From: Ailanthus altissimus
Lineage: Eukaryota; Streptophyta; Magnoliopsida; Sapindales; Simaroubaceae
Direction: 5' to 3'
Length of the DNA: 64,000 nucleotides
Assembly (NCBI GenBank): GCA_946807835.1
Contig: OX327684.1
Location: 10,124,001-10,188,000 of the forward strand
Positions 13,401 to 23,956 of this stretch are shown here, one piece after another. The notes under the pieces were generated by a model that worked only from the letters and a program-made list of their open reading frames with translations, did not search any database and had not been told where the DNA came from. The stretch's first letter is position 1; each line of letters starts with the position of its first letter. The position numbers and the translations under genes are program-made.

Positions 13401-13816
13401 CTTTCGAACAAGAAAACGAAAGTTTAACTTTTTAACCTTTTACAATGGAAAGTATATTTAATTAGCATTTACTTGAACCTCATACTTTAGGGATATTGGT
13501 CTTTGTAAATTCAAAAGATAGACAACTCTTATCAATTGCATTTCATGCAGCTCTTACCACTGGTCCTAAATACACCTTATCCTTATACTTTAATGATATT
13601 GGGAAATTATGTTTCAAATCTACTTGTCAATGATCAAATATAAGTTACTGACACTACCCTCACACTTTAGTGATATTGGGCAATACGTTCACTTATATTT
13701 GCCTTATCTCATGTTTAACCGGTATAGTACAAATGACTTTAACCAATCCCTCACACTTTAGCGATATTGAGAACGACTAAGGTGATCCATTTAACACTGT
13801 ATTGACAAAACAAACC
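13401..13816 (-). repeat. Copia leader with four copies of a ~22-bp motif
   Basis: This is the untranslated leader of element M. It contains the inverted form of CCAATATTGCTAAAGYATGAGG at about 13479-13499, 13581-13603, 13658-13680 and 13747-13770. It is homologous, inverted, to 16640-17040 in the nested copy. Confidence 0.7.
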
Positions 13817-16030
13817 TCTTGGAACTAGTGCTTACGTGCCATTCTAATATTTTATGAAGATTAATTGTTTAATATTTATACAATAAGCATTTCCTAAAAA
13901 TTGTTCATATTAAATATATATGGTAATATGCTTGTAACATTTCAAACATTGTATGATTTGAAGGAGTTCAGATCTAGTTTAAAAAAGTTTAGATAAGGGA
14001 TAAGAGTTAGCAACGCTAAGAGTTATAATTGCTAAGAGTTAGCACTGCAAAGAGTTAGCAAGTTATAAGAATCAACGAGATCTAATGAGTTAAAACTTTG
14101 TCTAAAATAAGACAAAGACTTGAGGGTATGTTAGCAATGACATAGTTGTAAAGAGTTACAAATAGTGTTAAGAAATGTCATTGTGCAAGTATATTTTCAA
14201 ACGTTATATTCCTGATCTATTTTCACTGATACGAGTCTGTTGGTGGAAACTCTATTTAATATAGATTGGTGTATATCTATATTTAGATAGTTCAGATGAC
14301 TGGTCTTAGCAAACTATAAACTTAGTGAAAGCTCGTATAGACATGCAGGTATTCAGTAAGGATTGTGTATTGAACAGGCTCTATTAAGATTTTTAATAGA
14401 CATCCTATAAAGTTGTTAATGGATGATTTTTTTCGAGTTGAGTAGTATTCATAGTCCCTTGACCTGAGCACCAGGGTGGACTTATGAGTGATCCACCATA
14501 CTTAAGTTCTACATATGTCAGAGACCTTTCATGGTCTGACCCTTGAGTGTCACTAAGTGTGGTTCGATACTCATGGAGTCTAAAGTATGTAGATATGGGA
14601 TCCGTCAGCTCATATGGGTGAGTTGTATATCTAAATGCTCCAAGATTGTGTCAAAAATATTTCTCTGGGAAAAATATTATTTACGGGAAAAATATTCATC
14701 CGGAAAAAATATTTCTTTTGTCAAAAATAATATCGTAAAAGTATTTGCATATATTGTTTACGGGAATACGAATCTAGAGATAAGTTCTAGCATTGAGCAT
14801 ATAAAGACTTGACAGTGATGATCTATGTCTCCACTCTTTTAGGATATAAATAGTAGAGAGATTATATGAATATGTATTAACCTTAACTTGTATGGTTCAA
14901 CATGTTGTTTTGTTATTTTTATAATATATGTGTGGGGCATCATTTATGGATTTATAGAAGAGTTTCGTAAGACGAAACGGGTGTGAACCTAGGGAGTCTC
15001 ACTATATGAAGTGTACTCGTTATGCACTAGGGTAGTGTACTGGATTGAATAGTTTAATTTGGGACTTTTTTAAAAATTTAAAATTATTTCAGGGTCTCTT
15101 GGGAAGATCATAGGGTTTAAGTGTTAAACTCAGGATCTTGACAAATGGGTTTTGCCACTTTAACCTTTTTATTAGATGTCACATATTATGCCATTAATTT
15201 ATTGGAGCATAACAAGTGGCATGATTTTATTAGCCCATTTAATTATTAAGTGTTTTAATATATAACAAATGGCCAAATAAATTTGTTTTTTTATTAATCG
15301 GTGGCTTTGAAATAAAATAAATGATATTAAACATTTAGAAGCATGTGGTGGCAGTGTTATTAATGCATTTGGCTAGATCATCTTTAACAAGTATAAGGTG
15401 TAAAATTGAAATGTTTGATTTGTCATGCTTACAAGAAACATGTGCAACAACATTTTATTTTTTTTAACTATCTAATTGCCACTCAATTTATTAGTGCTCA
15501 TCCACCTTGCAAGCTTTACTATTAAATCTTTTGTTAAGCATGACCTGTTATATTCACGTATGTTGTGTAATCTTTTAAGTCACCAACTTTGCTCAAATTC
15601 AGCCACCAAGTTCAATGCATGCCACCAATTAATTTTAAAGCTTTGTCATGCTTATTTCGGTGGCCACCTAGTGATATGTAATTGGCTTGAAAGGTAGCGA
15701 ATTTAGCTATTTAAAGGCTTTAATTCATTTATTGAATGATAAGAAAATTGTGAGTAAACAATTTAAAGGGTCGAGAGACAAATGTTTGAAGCAAGAGTTG
15801 TTTCAAAGTTAAATATTCTCGTGAGAATAGGAAGCTACCATTTTAGCTTGAAGGATCTCACCGAGTCCTAGACTAAAACTGCACAAAGCACGCTTCGAAG
15901 GTGAATTTTCTAATATCTCATTAGCATAATGAGGTTTTTTTTTTAATTTTTTGCTATTTATTTATGTATGTGATGTGTAAATTAAAAATTAAAAATATAC
16001 ATGCTCACCTAATGCACAGTATACTTTTCA
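13817..16030 (+). repeat. 5' LTR of copia element N (~2.2 kb)
   Basis: The start is placed by alignment with 18323 (first base pair TC here, TG there). The end CA at 16030 lies three bases before the primer binding site. It aligns with 18323-19865 over about 1.5 kb, and with 17755-17985 at its 3' end. Confidence 0.75.
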
Positions 16031-16033
16031 GAT

Positions 16034-16045
16034 TGGTATCAAAGC
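16034..16045 (+). other. Primer binding site, initiator-Met tRNA type
   Basis: TGGTATCAAAGC differs by one base from the usual TGGTATCAGAGC, which is complementary to the 3' end of initiator methionine tRNA. It lies just after the LTR end, where reverse transcription would start. Confidence 0.8.
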
Positions 16046-16159
16046 GCATGATTGTGTGCTGTTTGCATACTTAATCAGAGTATTCGTAGTGTAATTATAA
16101 TGTTTCGGGGCTGCTGTTTATGCAATTCAAATGTTGAAAAATGCATAATTGGAATACAG

Positions 16160-16375
16160 CGAAGAGGGATGTCGCCGCAGCACTAGCAGACCCCCGTGCT
16201 ACAGCACTCGCAACACTAGAAATAGAAGATCCAGCGTTGCAATGCTGAGTAGTGTCCCAGTGTCGCAATGTCAGAAGCTCAGCGCCATAGTGCCAAGGTG
16301 TGACCCTAGCACCGCAGTAATGCAAAGGTTGGAACTGTGACACCGGAGGCTGAGCTTTCAACATCGCAGTACCGG
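16160..16375 (+). repeat. GC-rich degenerate block in copia leader
   Basis: A run of short, loosely repeated phrases such as GCACCGCAGTAATGC and CAGTGTCGCAATGTC stands out from the AT-rich surroundings. Similar-looking blocks occur in the gypsy-type LTRs of the window. Confidence 0.5.
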
Positions 16376-16720
16376 TAACCTAAGAAAAGCTATAATTACA
16401 CAATTACTCTGATTTTTTATTTTTAAATTATTTAAAAATATTTATTATTTATTTTATGCTATTTATAATTGTTATAATAATTGCAATATAAACTATGGCC
16501 TATTTGTTTATGCTAAAAATTACAATGAGTGCCCTACTGATGGGGATAAGTTGTGCATGCACATAACAAATGTGTGATTGAGAATCACATCCTCATAAGA
16601 TGAGTACAAGTATAGAAAAATCTCTCTTAATCAGATTGAAAGTGTTTCAGTATAAGATAATGTTACGCGGTGATCTGTTTTATCAATACGATGTTAGATA
16701 AGTCACTTCGGTCTTTTTTT

Positions 16721-17011
16721 AATATTGCTAAAGTATGAGAGATTTGGTCGATATCATTTGGACTATACTGGTTAAACATGAGATGAGACAAATAAATACG
16801 AACGTATTGCCCAATATTGGTAAAACATGAGGGTAGTATCAGTAACATATATTTGACCATTGACACGTTAATCTGGAATACACTTACCCAATATTGCTAA
16901 AGCATGAGGATAAGGTGTATTTAAGATCAGTGGTAAGAGTTGCATAGGATGTAATTAATACGAGTAGTCTACCTTTTGGGTTTACAAAAGCCAATATTGC
17001 TAAAGCGTGAA
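16721..17011 (+). repeat. Four-copy 22-bp motif array in copia leader
   Basis: Copies of CCAATATTGCTAAAGCATGAGG, or close variants, start near 16719, 16811, 16888 and 16991. The spacing is about 77-103 bases and the spacers are dissimilar. Each copy contains the palindrome CAATATTG or a near form. The array is also present, inverted, in element M. Confidence 0.75.
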
Positions 17012-17249
17012 GCTGGAGTAAAATGTTAACGGGGTCCACTTCCTACTGTATAATTTAAAAGATTTAAATTGTCATTTTTTCCTTTGAGAGATTTAGAGGG
17101 TTATGTAAAGTAGTGGGAGGACGTCTTTAGATTAAAAATGTATAAATGTTATATCAATGATTTAAAGCGTTATTAATTGACGATTAGAAATGCTTCACTA
17201 AACATATTCTAGGTATCTTATAGGGATGAGATTAGGATAAGCAATCCGT

Positions 17250-17745
17250 TAGTGCACTTCATCTTTGCACACCAACTATACAGTACCAAGAAATATTTTG
17301 ACTTGCTATTGAATATGAGAATAGTCCCAGATTCAAAAAAATACTTGGATATATTTATTATTAATAATAATTAGAGGAAAATTTTATAATATTTCTTCTT
17401 ATGAAGATAAAATTTATCGAAAAGGGATTAAGGATAATTTGAGAGTTAAATCATATTTTATAACTTCAATGTTTAATGATTTTCAGTAGGAGCATGTGCA
17501 CATGAAATGTGCAAGTAGTACAGTGCTCCATCTGAAAAATTATTTGATATATCCAAACTATACATAGTGAATAGTTACTAATAAAAGTGTTTCCACTCTG
17601 ATGAGGTTTAAAATAGTAATCATTACTATAAAATGTACCTTTTCTTATGAAAGATAAACCCTTTAGGTATTTGTTTACCCATTATAGATATTTTATTAAC
17701 ATGTGATGTTAAGCAGTACAGAGGTATTGGATACCGCTTGTAATG
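17250..17745 (+). pseudogene. Gag and protease scraps of copia element N
   Basis: Around 17265-17370 the plus strand reads HQLYSTKKYFDLLLNMRIV then PDSKKYLDIF, matching the gag words of element M (HQLKGVENYFDWFMNLRIV). Around 17655-17745 it reads NPLGICLPIIDILLT, matching M's sequence just before its protease. The zinc knuckle between them is missing. The 3' LTR fragment follows directly, so everything from protease onward was deleted. Confidence 0.65.
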
Positions 17746-17749
17746 TTGT

Positions 17750-17985
17750 TGCTTGATTAAAGCAAGAGTTGTTTCAAAGTTAAATATTCCGGTGAGAATA
17801 GAAAGCTACTATTCTAGTGGTAGCTTGATCCCACCGAGTGATAAAGCACGCTTTGAGAGTGAGTTCTCTAATATCTCATTAGCATAATAAGATGTTTGTT
17901 TATTTTCTGTTGTGTATTTATGCAAGTTATATGTAAATTAAATATTAAAACTGTACATGCTCACCTAAGGCACAACATACTTTCA
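17750..17985 (+). repeat. 3' LTR fragment of copia element N
   Basis: It aligns with 15785-16030, the last part of the 5' LTR, and ends in TTTCA at 17985. The first ~2 kb of this LTR is absent. Confidence 0.7.
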
Positions 17986-18322
17986 AGACCATGTATAACA
18001 TTTTCTCAAAATGAAACATATTTCAATTTGATTAAGAGAGATTTATGAAATTATCCGCATCTTATGAGGATATCATTCTCAAACACACTTTGTTTTGTTC
18101 AAACACACTTTGTTTTGTACAAACACAACTATCCCTCATCAGTAGGGCTCCCATTATGGTTAACAACGTAAACAAATGATATAGAATAAATAATAGTTGT
18201 AATATCCCATAAAATAAACACCATATACAGTTAAAAATAAAATAGAGTGAATACCATAAACGATCGATGTTAGACATCTAAAGCTGCGATGCTAAGGTCT
18301 GTACCATTAACACTGTGGCATT

Positions 18323-19865
18323 TGTTGAAAGTGGTGTTTACGTGTCATTTCAATATTGTATGAATATTAATTGTTTAATATTTATATAATAAATATTTTG
18401 AATAAAATCGTTAATATTTAATTATACATGGTAAGATGCTTGTAACATTTCAGACATTGTATGATCTAAAAGGATTCAGATTTGGTTCAAAGGAGTTTAG
18501 ACCAGTGCTAAGAGTTAGCTATGCTGACAATTATAGTTGCTAAGAATTAGCAGGTTATAAAAATTTGCAAAATCTAAACAATTAGAGTCTTGTCTGAAAT
18601 GGAACAAAGACCTGGGAGTATATTAGCAATAATATAATTACAAATAGTGCTAAGAAATGTTATTGTGCAAGTAAATTCTCGAATGTTATGTTCCTAATCT
18701 ACCTTCACTAATGCAGATCTATCGGTGGAGACCTTATCATGTATAGATTACTGTATATTTATATCTGGATGGTCTAGATGGTTAATCTTAGCAAACTATA
18801 AGCTTAATAGAAGCTCATATAGGTATGTGCATATTCAATAAGGATTGGGTACTAAACAAACTCAATAAGGACCTCCAATAAACATACCATAAAGCCGTTA
18901 ATTAAAGGTCCTCTCGAGTTGAATAGTATTCGTGGTCCCTTAACCTGAGCATCACGGTGGACTTATGAGTAATCCACCATACTTAGAAATCACACATGTC
19001 AGAGACCTTTCATAGTCTAACTGCTGAGTGTCGCTGGATATTGGTTCTATGCTCATAGAGTTCGGTGTGTGGAGATATGGATCCGTCAGCTCATATGGGT
19101 AAGTTATATATCCTAATACTCCGAGATTGTGTTTCAGAAAGTCTTATAACCATAAGCAATAAACTCGAGAAAGAGCTTTCCATAGGATAAATAATAACGC
19201 AAAAGTATTGGCGGATATTATTTATGGGAATATAAATCTGGAGATAAGTTTAGGGTTGAGTATTTGGAGACTTGATGGTGATAATCTATGTCTATGCTCT
19301 TCTAGGATATAAGTGACGGGGGGATTATACGAATATGTAATAACTTAAATTTGTATAGTTTAACGTGCAGCATTTTTATTCTATAACGTGTGTATGGGGC
19401 ATTGTTTATAGACTTATAGAAGAGTTTCGTAAGAAAAAACGGGTGTGAACCTAGGGAGTCTCACTATATGAAGTGTACTCATTGTGCACTTTGGTAGCAC
19501 ACTGGATCAAATGGTTCAATCTGAGAAGTTCTCGGTAAGCTGAAATTATATTTAGGATCTCTCAGGGAGTTGTTAAGGATTAAGTGTTAAACCTAGGATG
19601 TTGGCAAATGGGACTTGTCATTTCATCCCTTAATTGGATGTCATATGTCATGCCATTAATATTTAATGGCATGATACATGGCATAATATTAATGGCCTAT
19701 TCAATTATCAAGTGGTGGCATGTAATTCAGCTAAATGAAGCCATTGTCAAGAGGAAGCCATTTAATATCTTAAGAATTTTCATGGATTTTTTTCCTTATC
19801 ATGCTTAAAGCATGAGCTGTCAATTACATATTTACCATTTAAAGCTAATAGCTTTGTCATGTTTT
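18323..19865 (+). mobile_element. Third copia LTR of the same family, truncated
   Basis: It starts TGTTGAAAG and aligns with 13817-15660. It abuts the remaining leader of element M on the left and is cut at 19865 by the LTR of the Athila/Tat-like element. The missing LTR end is not found on the far side of that element (26940), so either a deletion accompanied the later insertion or the breakpoint is a recombination junction. It is probably another plus-strand insertion into M's leader. Confidence 0.65.
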
Positions 19866-21281
19866 TGAATCAAGTATGACATGCCTGTATAATTTGTACT
19901 ATACTTTCGTATTTTACTCTAATTCATGAATATTTGACTATTTAATTGTGCTTTTTATCATAAATAGATGCACGATGAAAAATGTGATGTATAAGAACAA
20001 ACGAAAGGTAAATCAGACGTAAAACAAATAAGTTACACTCAAAATATGAGAGCGAGTAAACCAGGGCTGGGTGCTGCGGCGCCCATAACTGGGTGTCGTA
20101 GCACCCAGGTCAATAGCTGAGCATAAGGGCACCCATAATCCAATGCCATGGTGCCCGGTGATGTTTCCTGAAGTCGAATTTCCAGGTCTTGGTGCTGCGA
20201 CGCCAAGCCTCTAGTGTCGCGGCGCCCGTGCAACTTATAAAAGGCCCGCTTAACTCTTCTATTTCAACTTAGATTTGAAGCCCCTTGCTCTTAGAGTTTT
20301 TGATACCAATAAAAACACTCTTTTAAGGTCAAAAACATAGACTTTAGAAAGGTAAAAACGTAAAGAAATAATTCATAATACAAAATCAAAGATCAAAGCT
20401 AAGAAATTAATATTCAAGATCAAGATTCAAGCTTAAGTCAAGATTGAGAAAGAAGCAACCCAAGACATCTTCTTGATTAGTTTTTCTTCTCTTTTCTTAT
20501 TATTATGTTCTTGTTCTTGATGTTCTTTATGAATTTGTTTGATACTTTTAGTTTTGTAATTAGCTAAACTTGTTATTCTAGGGTTAGACTATGTGAACCT
20601 AGTATATAGCTGGATTTCATTGATTCTTAGTTTATGAAATTAATTATTATAATAGATTCATTCTATCTTGTGTTTATTGCTTTCATTATATCTGACTAAT
20701 ATTTTGAATGATTAAGGAACCATGATGAATTCAATGAAATGATTTATGTGTTTAGCCTATGATGTTTGATGTATAATCATAAGGTAACAACTATGAGTTC
20801 CATCTATGATAGACATATACCTAGGTAGCATATATGGTATAATTTAGACTTGATCTTAATAAATTATATTCTGATTTAATTACCATAGACATATAAGTGA
20901 TTTCTAGAATGTGTATTATAGTCACTCAAACATTGACAGAGACTTGTGAAGAGATTAGTGTCTAAGCCAATAATTGGTATTAATTGATTAACTAAGGGGT
21001 TAATAAATTCAATGAAATACTAGAAGACGAGCCAAAACCGTAGATTATTTTTATTTGTGAATTCTATACTTTGCTTTTGTTTAATTTAATTTATAGAATT
21101 AGATTAGTTAATTAAATTTCAAATTGTAATTTTCTGAATAAAAGTCAAGTAGGTAAAATTTTAGTACTTGATTTATAGAATTAGATCGCATAGTCCTTGT
21201 GGGATCGATACTTGGACTTAAAATCCTATATTACTTGATACGATAGCATGCGCTTGCGCTTAACTAGTATAGCATCAATCA
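19866..21281 (+). repeat. 5' LTR of the gag-protease element
   Basis: It aligns with 25590-26939 from about base 20 of each onward. It contains a GC-rich block (20055-20235), a TATA box at 20236-20242 and a terminal CA at 21281. Confidence 0.8.
20055..20235 (+). promoter_or_regulatory. GC-rich block abutting LTR TATA box
   Basis: Repeated words such as GGTGCTGCGGCGCCC, GGGTGTCGTAGCACCC and GTGTCGCGGCGCCCG sit directly before TATAAAA (20236-20242). Several are self-complementary. The position just upstream of the TATA box fits a U3 promoter element. The function is inferred. Confidence 0.5.
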
Positions 21282-21287
21282 AGTTTT

Positions 21288-21305
21288 TGGCGCCGTTTCT
21301 AGGGA
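21288..21305 (+). other. Primer binding site, tRNA-Asp-like
   Basis: TGGCGCCGTTTCTAGGGA resembles the TGGCGCCGTTGCCGGGG site common to Athila/Tat-type elements, which is complementary to the 3' end of aspartate tRNA. It lies six bases after the 5' LTR end. Confidence 0.8.
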
Positions 21306-21429
21306 CTAGTTTTATCTATTCATTAGATCAATACTAATACTAAGGTACTTACTTTTAATTCAGATTTTTATTTTTATTTTATCTTCTTCTTTTTACTTTG
21401 ATTTTTTTTTTATTTTGCTTTGACAGTTT

Positions 21430-22380
21430 ATACCACGGATGAAAACAATGATTACATCAATAATCATGTGTTTGAGCCTATAATACCATAGAGAGCTTTG
21501 AAAGAGTATGTTATCTCAACTATAAATGGTGTTCAGTCTAGTATTCGACGACCAACCGTTAACACTAATAACTTTGAGATCAAGCCGAATATTATTCAGA
21601 TGCTGAAAGAAACTGTACAGTTCAGTGGAGCTTCCAATGATGATCTTAACATGCATATCATAAATTTGTTAGAAATTTGTGATACCTTCAAATATAACGC
21701 AGTCTACGACGATGCCATCAGATTGAGATTATTCTCTTTCTCTTTAAAGGACAAAGCTAACAGTTGATTGATGTCATTATCGTCAGGATCCATATCGACG
21801 TGGGAAGATTTAGCACAGAAGTTCTTAGCCAAGTTCTTCCCACCAGCGAAGATAAGGAATGACATCACTTTATTCAGTTAGATTGATGGAAAGTCATTAT
21901 ATGAGGCATAAAAGCACTTCAAGGATATGTTGAGAAAATGTCCTCATCATGGAGTCCCTAAATGGCTATTAGCCCAAATATTCTACAATAGATTAGTAGG
22001 CTATTTGAGGACTATTGTAGATGTTGCTGCTAGAGGAGCTTTAATGAATAAGTCTACAGATAAGGCTTATGATCTATTAGAAGAGATGGCGTCAAACAGT
22101 TACTAATGGCCAACAGAGAAAGTTACACCCAAGAGAGTTGCCGATATATATGAAATTGACGCATTCAATGCATTGATAGCTCAAATCAATATTTTATCTA
22201 AGAAGTTTAATGCATTGAATGACATCAAAACTTGACAAGTGACATGCAAATTTTGTGGTGATAACCACATAAATGGGTGGTGCATAAAAGCAGTGAATTA
22301 TGTGGGCAATTTCAATTGTCAACAACCTAACCCCCAATCAAATTCTTATAATTTAGGGTAAGAGATCATCCTAACTTTTC
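21430..22380 (+). pseudogene. Athila/Tat-type gag remnant
   Basis: A clean 89-codon frame (21498-21767) includes FEIKPNIIQML, LEICDTFKYN and DDAIRLRLFSFSLKDKA, the core of plant gypsy gag (retrotransposon gag domain). It continues past a stop through WEDLAQKFLAKFFPPAK and LRKCPHHGVPKW to 22110. At about 22245-22290 the words CKFCGDNH and NYVGNFN mark the CCHC-like knuckle region. Stops at 21765, 21880-21910 and later show it is dead. In the living family this protein forms the virus-like particle. Confidence 0.8.
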
Positions 22381-22894
22381 TTGGCATAACAACCAAGGGG
22401 AGTCATCTAGACTAATGAATCCCCTAGGATTTCAGCCACCACAAGTGAGAAAGCCGACTTTGGAAGACATGTTTATGTAATATATAAAGTCCAATGACGC
22501 CATCCTATAGAATCATTCAGCATCATTAAATAATTTAGAGGTACAAATAGGACAACTTGCTGCTGTAAGTAATAGAAGTCCTCAAGAAACTTTACTAAGC
22601 GATACCGAAATAAATCATAGAAAAAATGTAAAGCAATGTTAAGCTATTAACTTACGAAGTGGTAAGATATTATATAGTAACACACTACCAACACCATTTT
22701 CAAAGATGAAGGAAAATGAGATGGTTAACCAACAAGAAAATGTGTAATCATATAAATCACCTATTCTTTTCCCTCAAAGACTACAGAGGTGCAATACAAG
22801 TGCTAAAACTATAATATTATAGCAAAGAAATCCTGAATAAGTAGAGAAGAAAGATGGGCAGCATACAAGTGCAGAAAATGTATAGAAACAGCCC

Positions 22895-23956
22895 TTGCAG
22901 TCATTCACACCTCCTCCACCATTTTTACAGATGCTGCAAAACAAGAGATTAGATAAGCAATTCTCTAAATTTCTTGATATTTTTAAGAAATTACATATTA
23001 ATCTCCCTTTTGTAGATGCGTTTGAACAAATGCCTAGTTATGTCAAGTTCATAAAAAGCATTATTTCTAAAAAGATGAGACTAAAGGATTATGAAACCAT
23101 AGTATTGATAGAGGAGTGTAGCATTATTCTTCAGAAAAAACTACTTCCTAAGCTCAAATATCCTGGGAGATTTAACATATTGTGCTCCATTGATAATCAT
23201 GATCTTAGTAAAACCTTATGCGATCTAGGAGTAAGCATTAATCTCATACCCCTTTCGGTCTACAAAAGTTAGGTTTGAAATAAGCAAAGCCGATCAATAT
23301 CACACTTTAACTTGCTAATCACTCTCTCCTATATTCGAAGGGAATTATTGAAAACGCTAGTAAAGGTGGACAAATTCATCTTCCCCATCAATTTCATTCT
23401 TTTAGACATGGAAGAAGATAATGAGATCTCTATAATCCTTGGAATACCCTTCTTAGCCATGGGACATACGATTATTGATGTTTAAAAAGATGAGATAACC
23501 ATGAAGATACAAGATGACACTATGACATTTAAAGTCTTCAAGGAAATCAAGTTGTCATCTGAAAGTAAAGACTGTTGTAAAATTGATATGGTGCACCTAA
23601 ACACTAAAGAACTCAAAGACATGGAGATATTAAATCTTTACATAAAAAATAAGGCGTTAAGGCATAGGAAGAGAAGAAAGAAGAAGAAACAATTTGATAA
23701 GAGGATAAAAGAAAAGGCCACAAGAGAAATACTTCATCGGTCTAAGATTCAGGTCTTTTCGAAGAAGCACAAGAAAGGGGAACAAGTTACTGCCCAAGAT
23801 CTAATAAAAAATATGTGGAAGCCAAAGAAAGAAATCCTAACAAGCTCATATATAAAGATGCTTCCATCATTGATTTTGATCCTCCATAAGAGTAGAAAGA
23901 GCTCCGTCAAGCCGACAACGCTAAATCAAGCACTTCTTGGGAAGCAACCCAAGTAG
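22895..23956 (+). pseudogene. Athila/Tat-type protease remnant
   Basis: The first frame (22895-23272) carries RLDKQFSKFLDIFKKLHINL, FVDAFEQMPSYVKF and, near its end, LCDLGVSINLIPLSVY. The last matches the retropepsin active site of this class (CDLGASINLMP), with G-V for G-A. After a stop the protease continues as INFILLDMEED and ISIILGIPFLAMGHTIIDV (23390-23485). A second frame (23501-23956) follows and ends in NQALLGKQPK, the typical gag-pol downstream words of these elements. Polymerase domains expected after this point are absent. Confidence 0.75.

Larger units (their letters stand above)
13817..17985 (+). mobile_element. Nested copia element 'N', internally deleted, same family as M
   Basis: It has a full 5' LTR (13817-16030), a methionine-tRNA primer binding site, a leader, scraps of gag and protease, then only the last ~235 bases of the 3' LTR. 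It sits in the leader of element M in the opposite orientation. The flanks are AAACC (13812-13816) and AGACC (17986-17990), a 5-bp duplication with one mismatch. Removing it makes M's leader collinear with N's own leader across the junction, which strongly supports the boundaries. The polymerase region is absent, so N is defective. Confidence 0.75.
5092..18322 (-). mobile_element. Ty1/copia element 'M', nested into by other elements
   Basis: Read on the reverse strand from high to low coordinates, the order is leader (18322-17986, resuming at 13816), gag, protease, integrase, reverse transcriptase, RNase H and 3' LTR (6990-5092). That is the copia order, integrase before reverse transcriptase. 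The reading is interrupted by a copia copy at 13817-17985 and solo LTRs at about 11465-12863 and 9366-10707. The 5' LTR is not present: beyond 18322 a plus-oriented LTR of the same family begins. All frames carry stops and frameshifts, so the element is dead. Confidence 0.75.

Noticed and set aside
16034..16045. A tRNA gene suggested by the tRNA-like word
   Set aside because: It is a short primer binding site next to an LTR end. No cloverleaf or box A/B pair is present.
16095..16364. Reverse-strand 89-codon frame with alanine/serine-rich stretch
   Set aside because: It is produced by the GC-rich phrase block of the copia leader, and no protein signal is seen.
16721..17011. Regularly spaced short repeats resembling a CRISPR array
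   Set aside because: There are only four imperfect copies with uneven 77-103-base spacing in a eukaryotic retrotransposon leader, and no cas genes.
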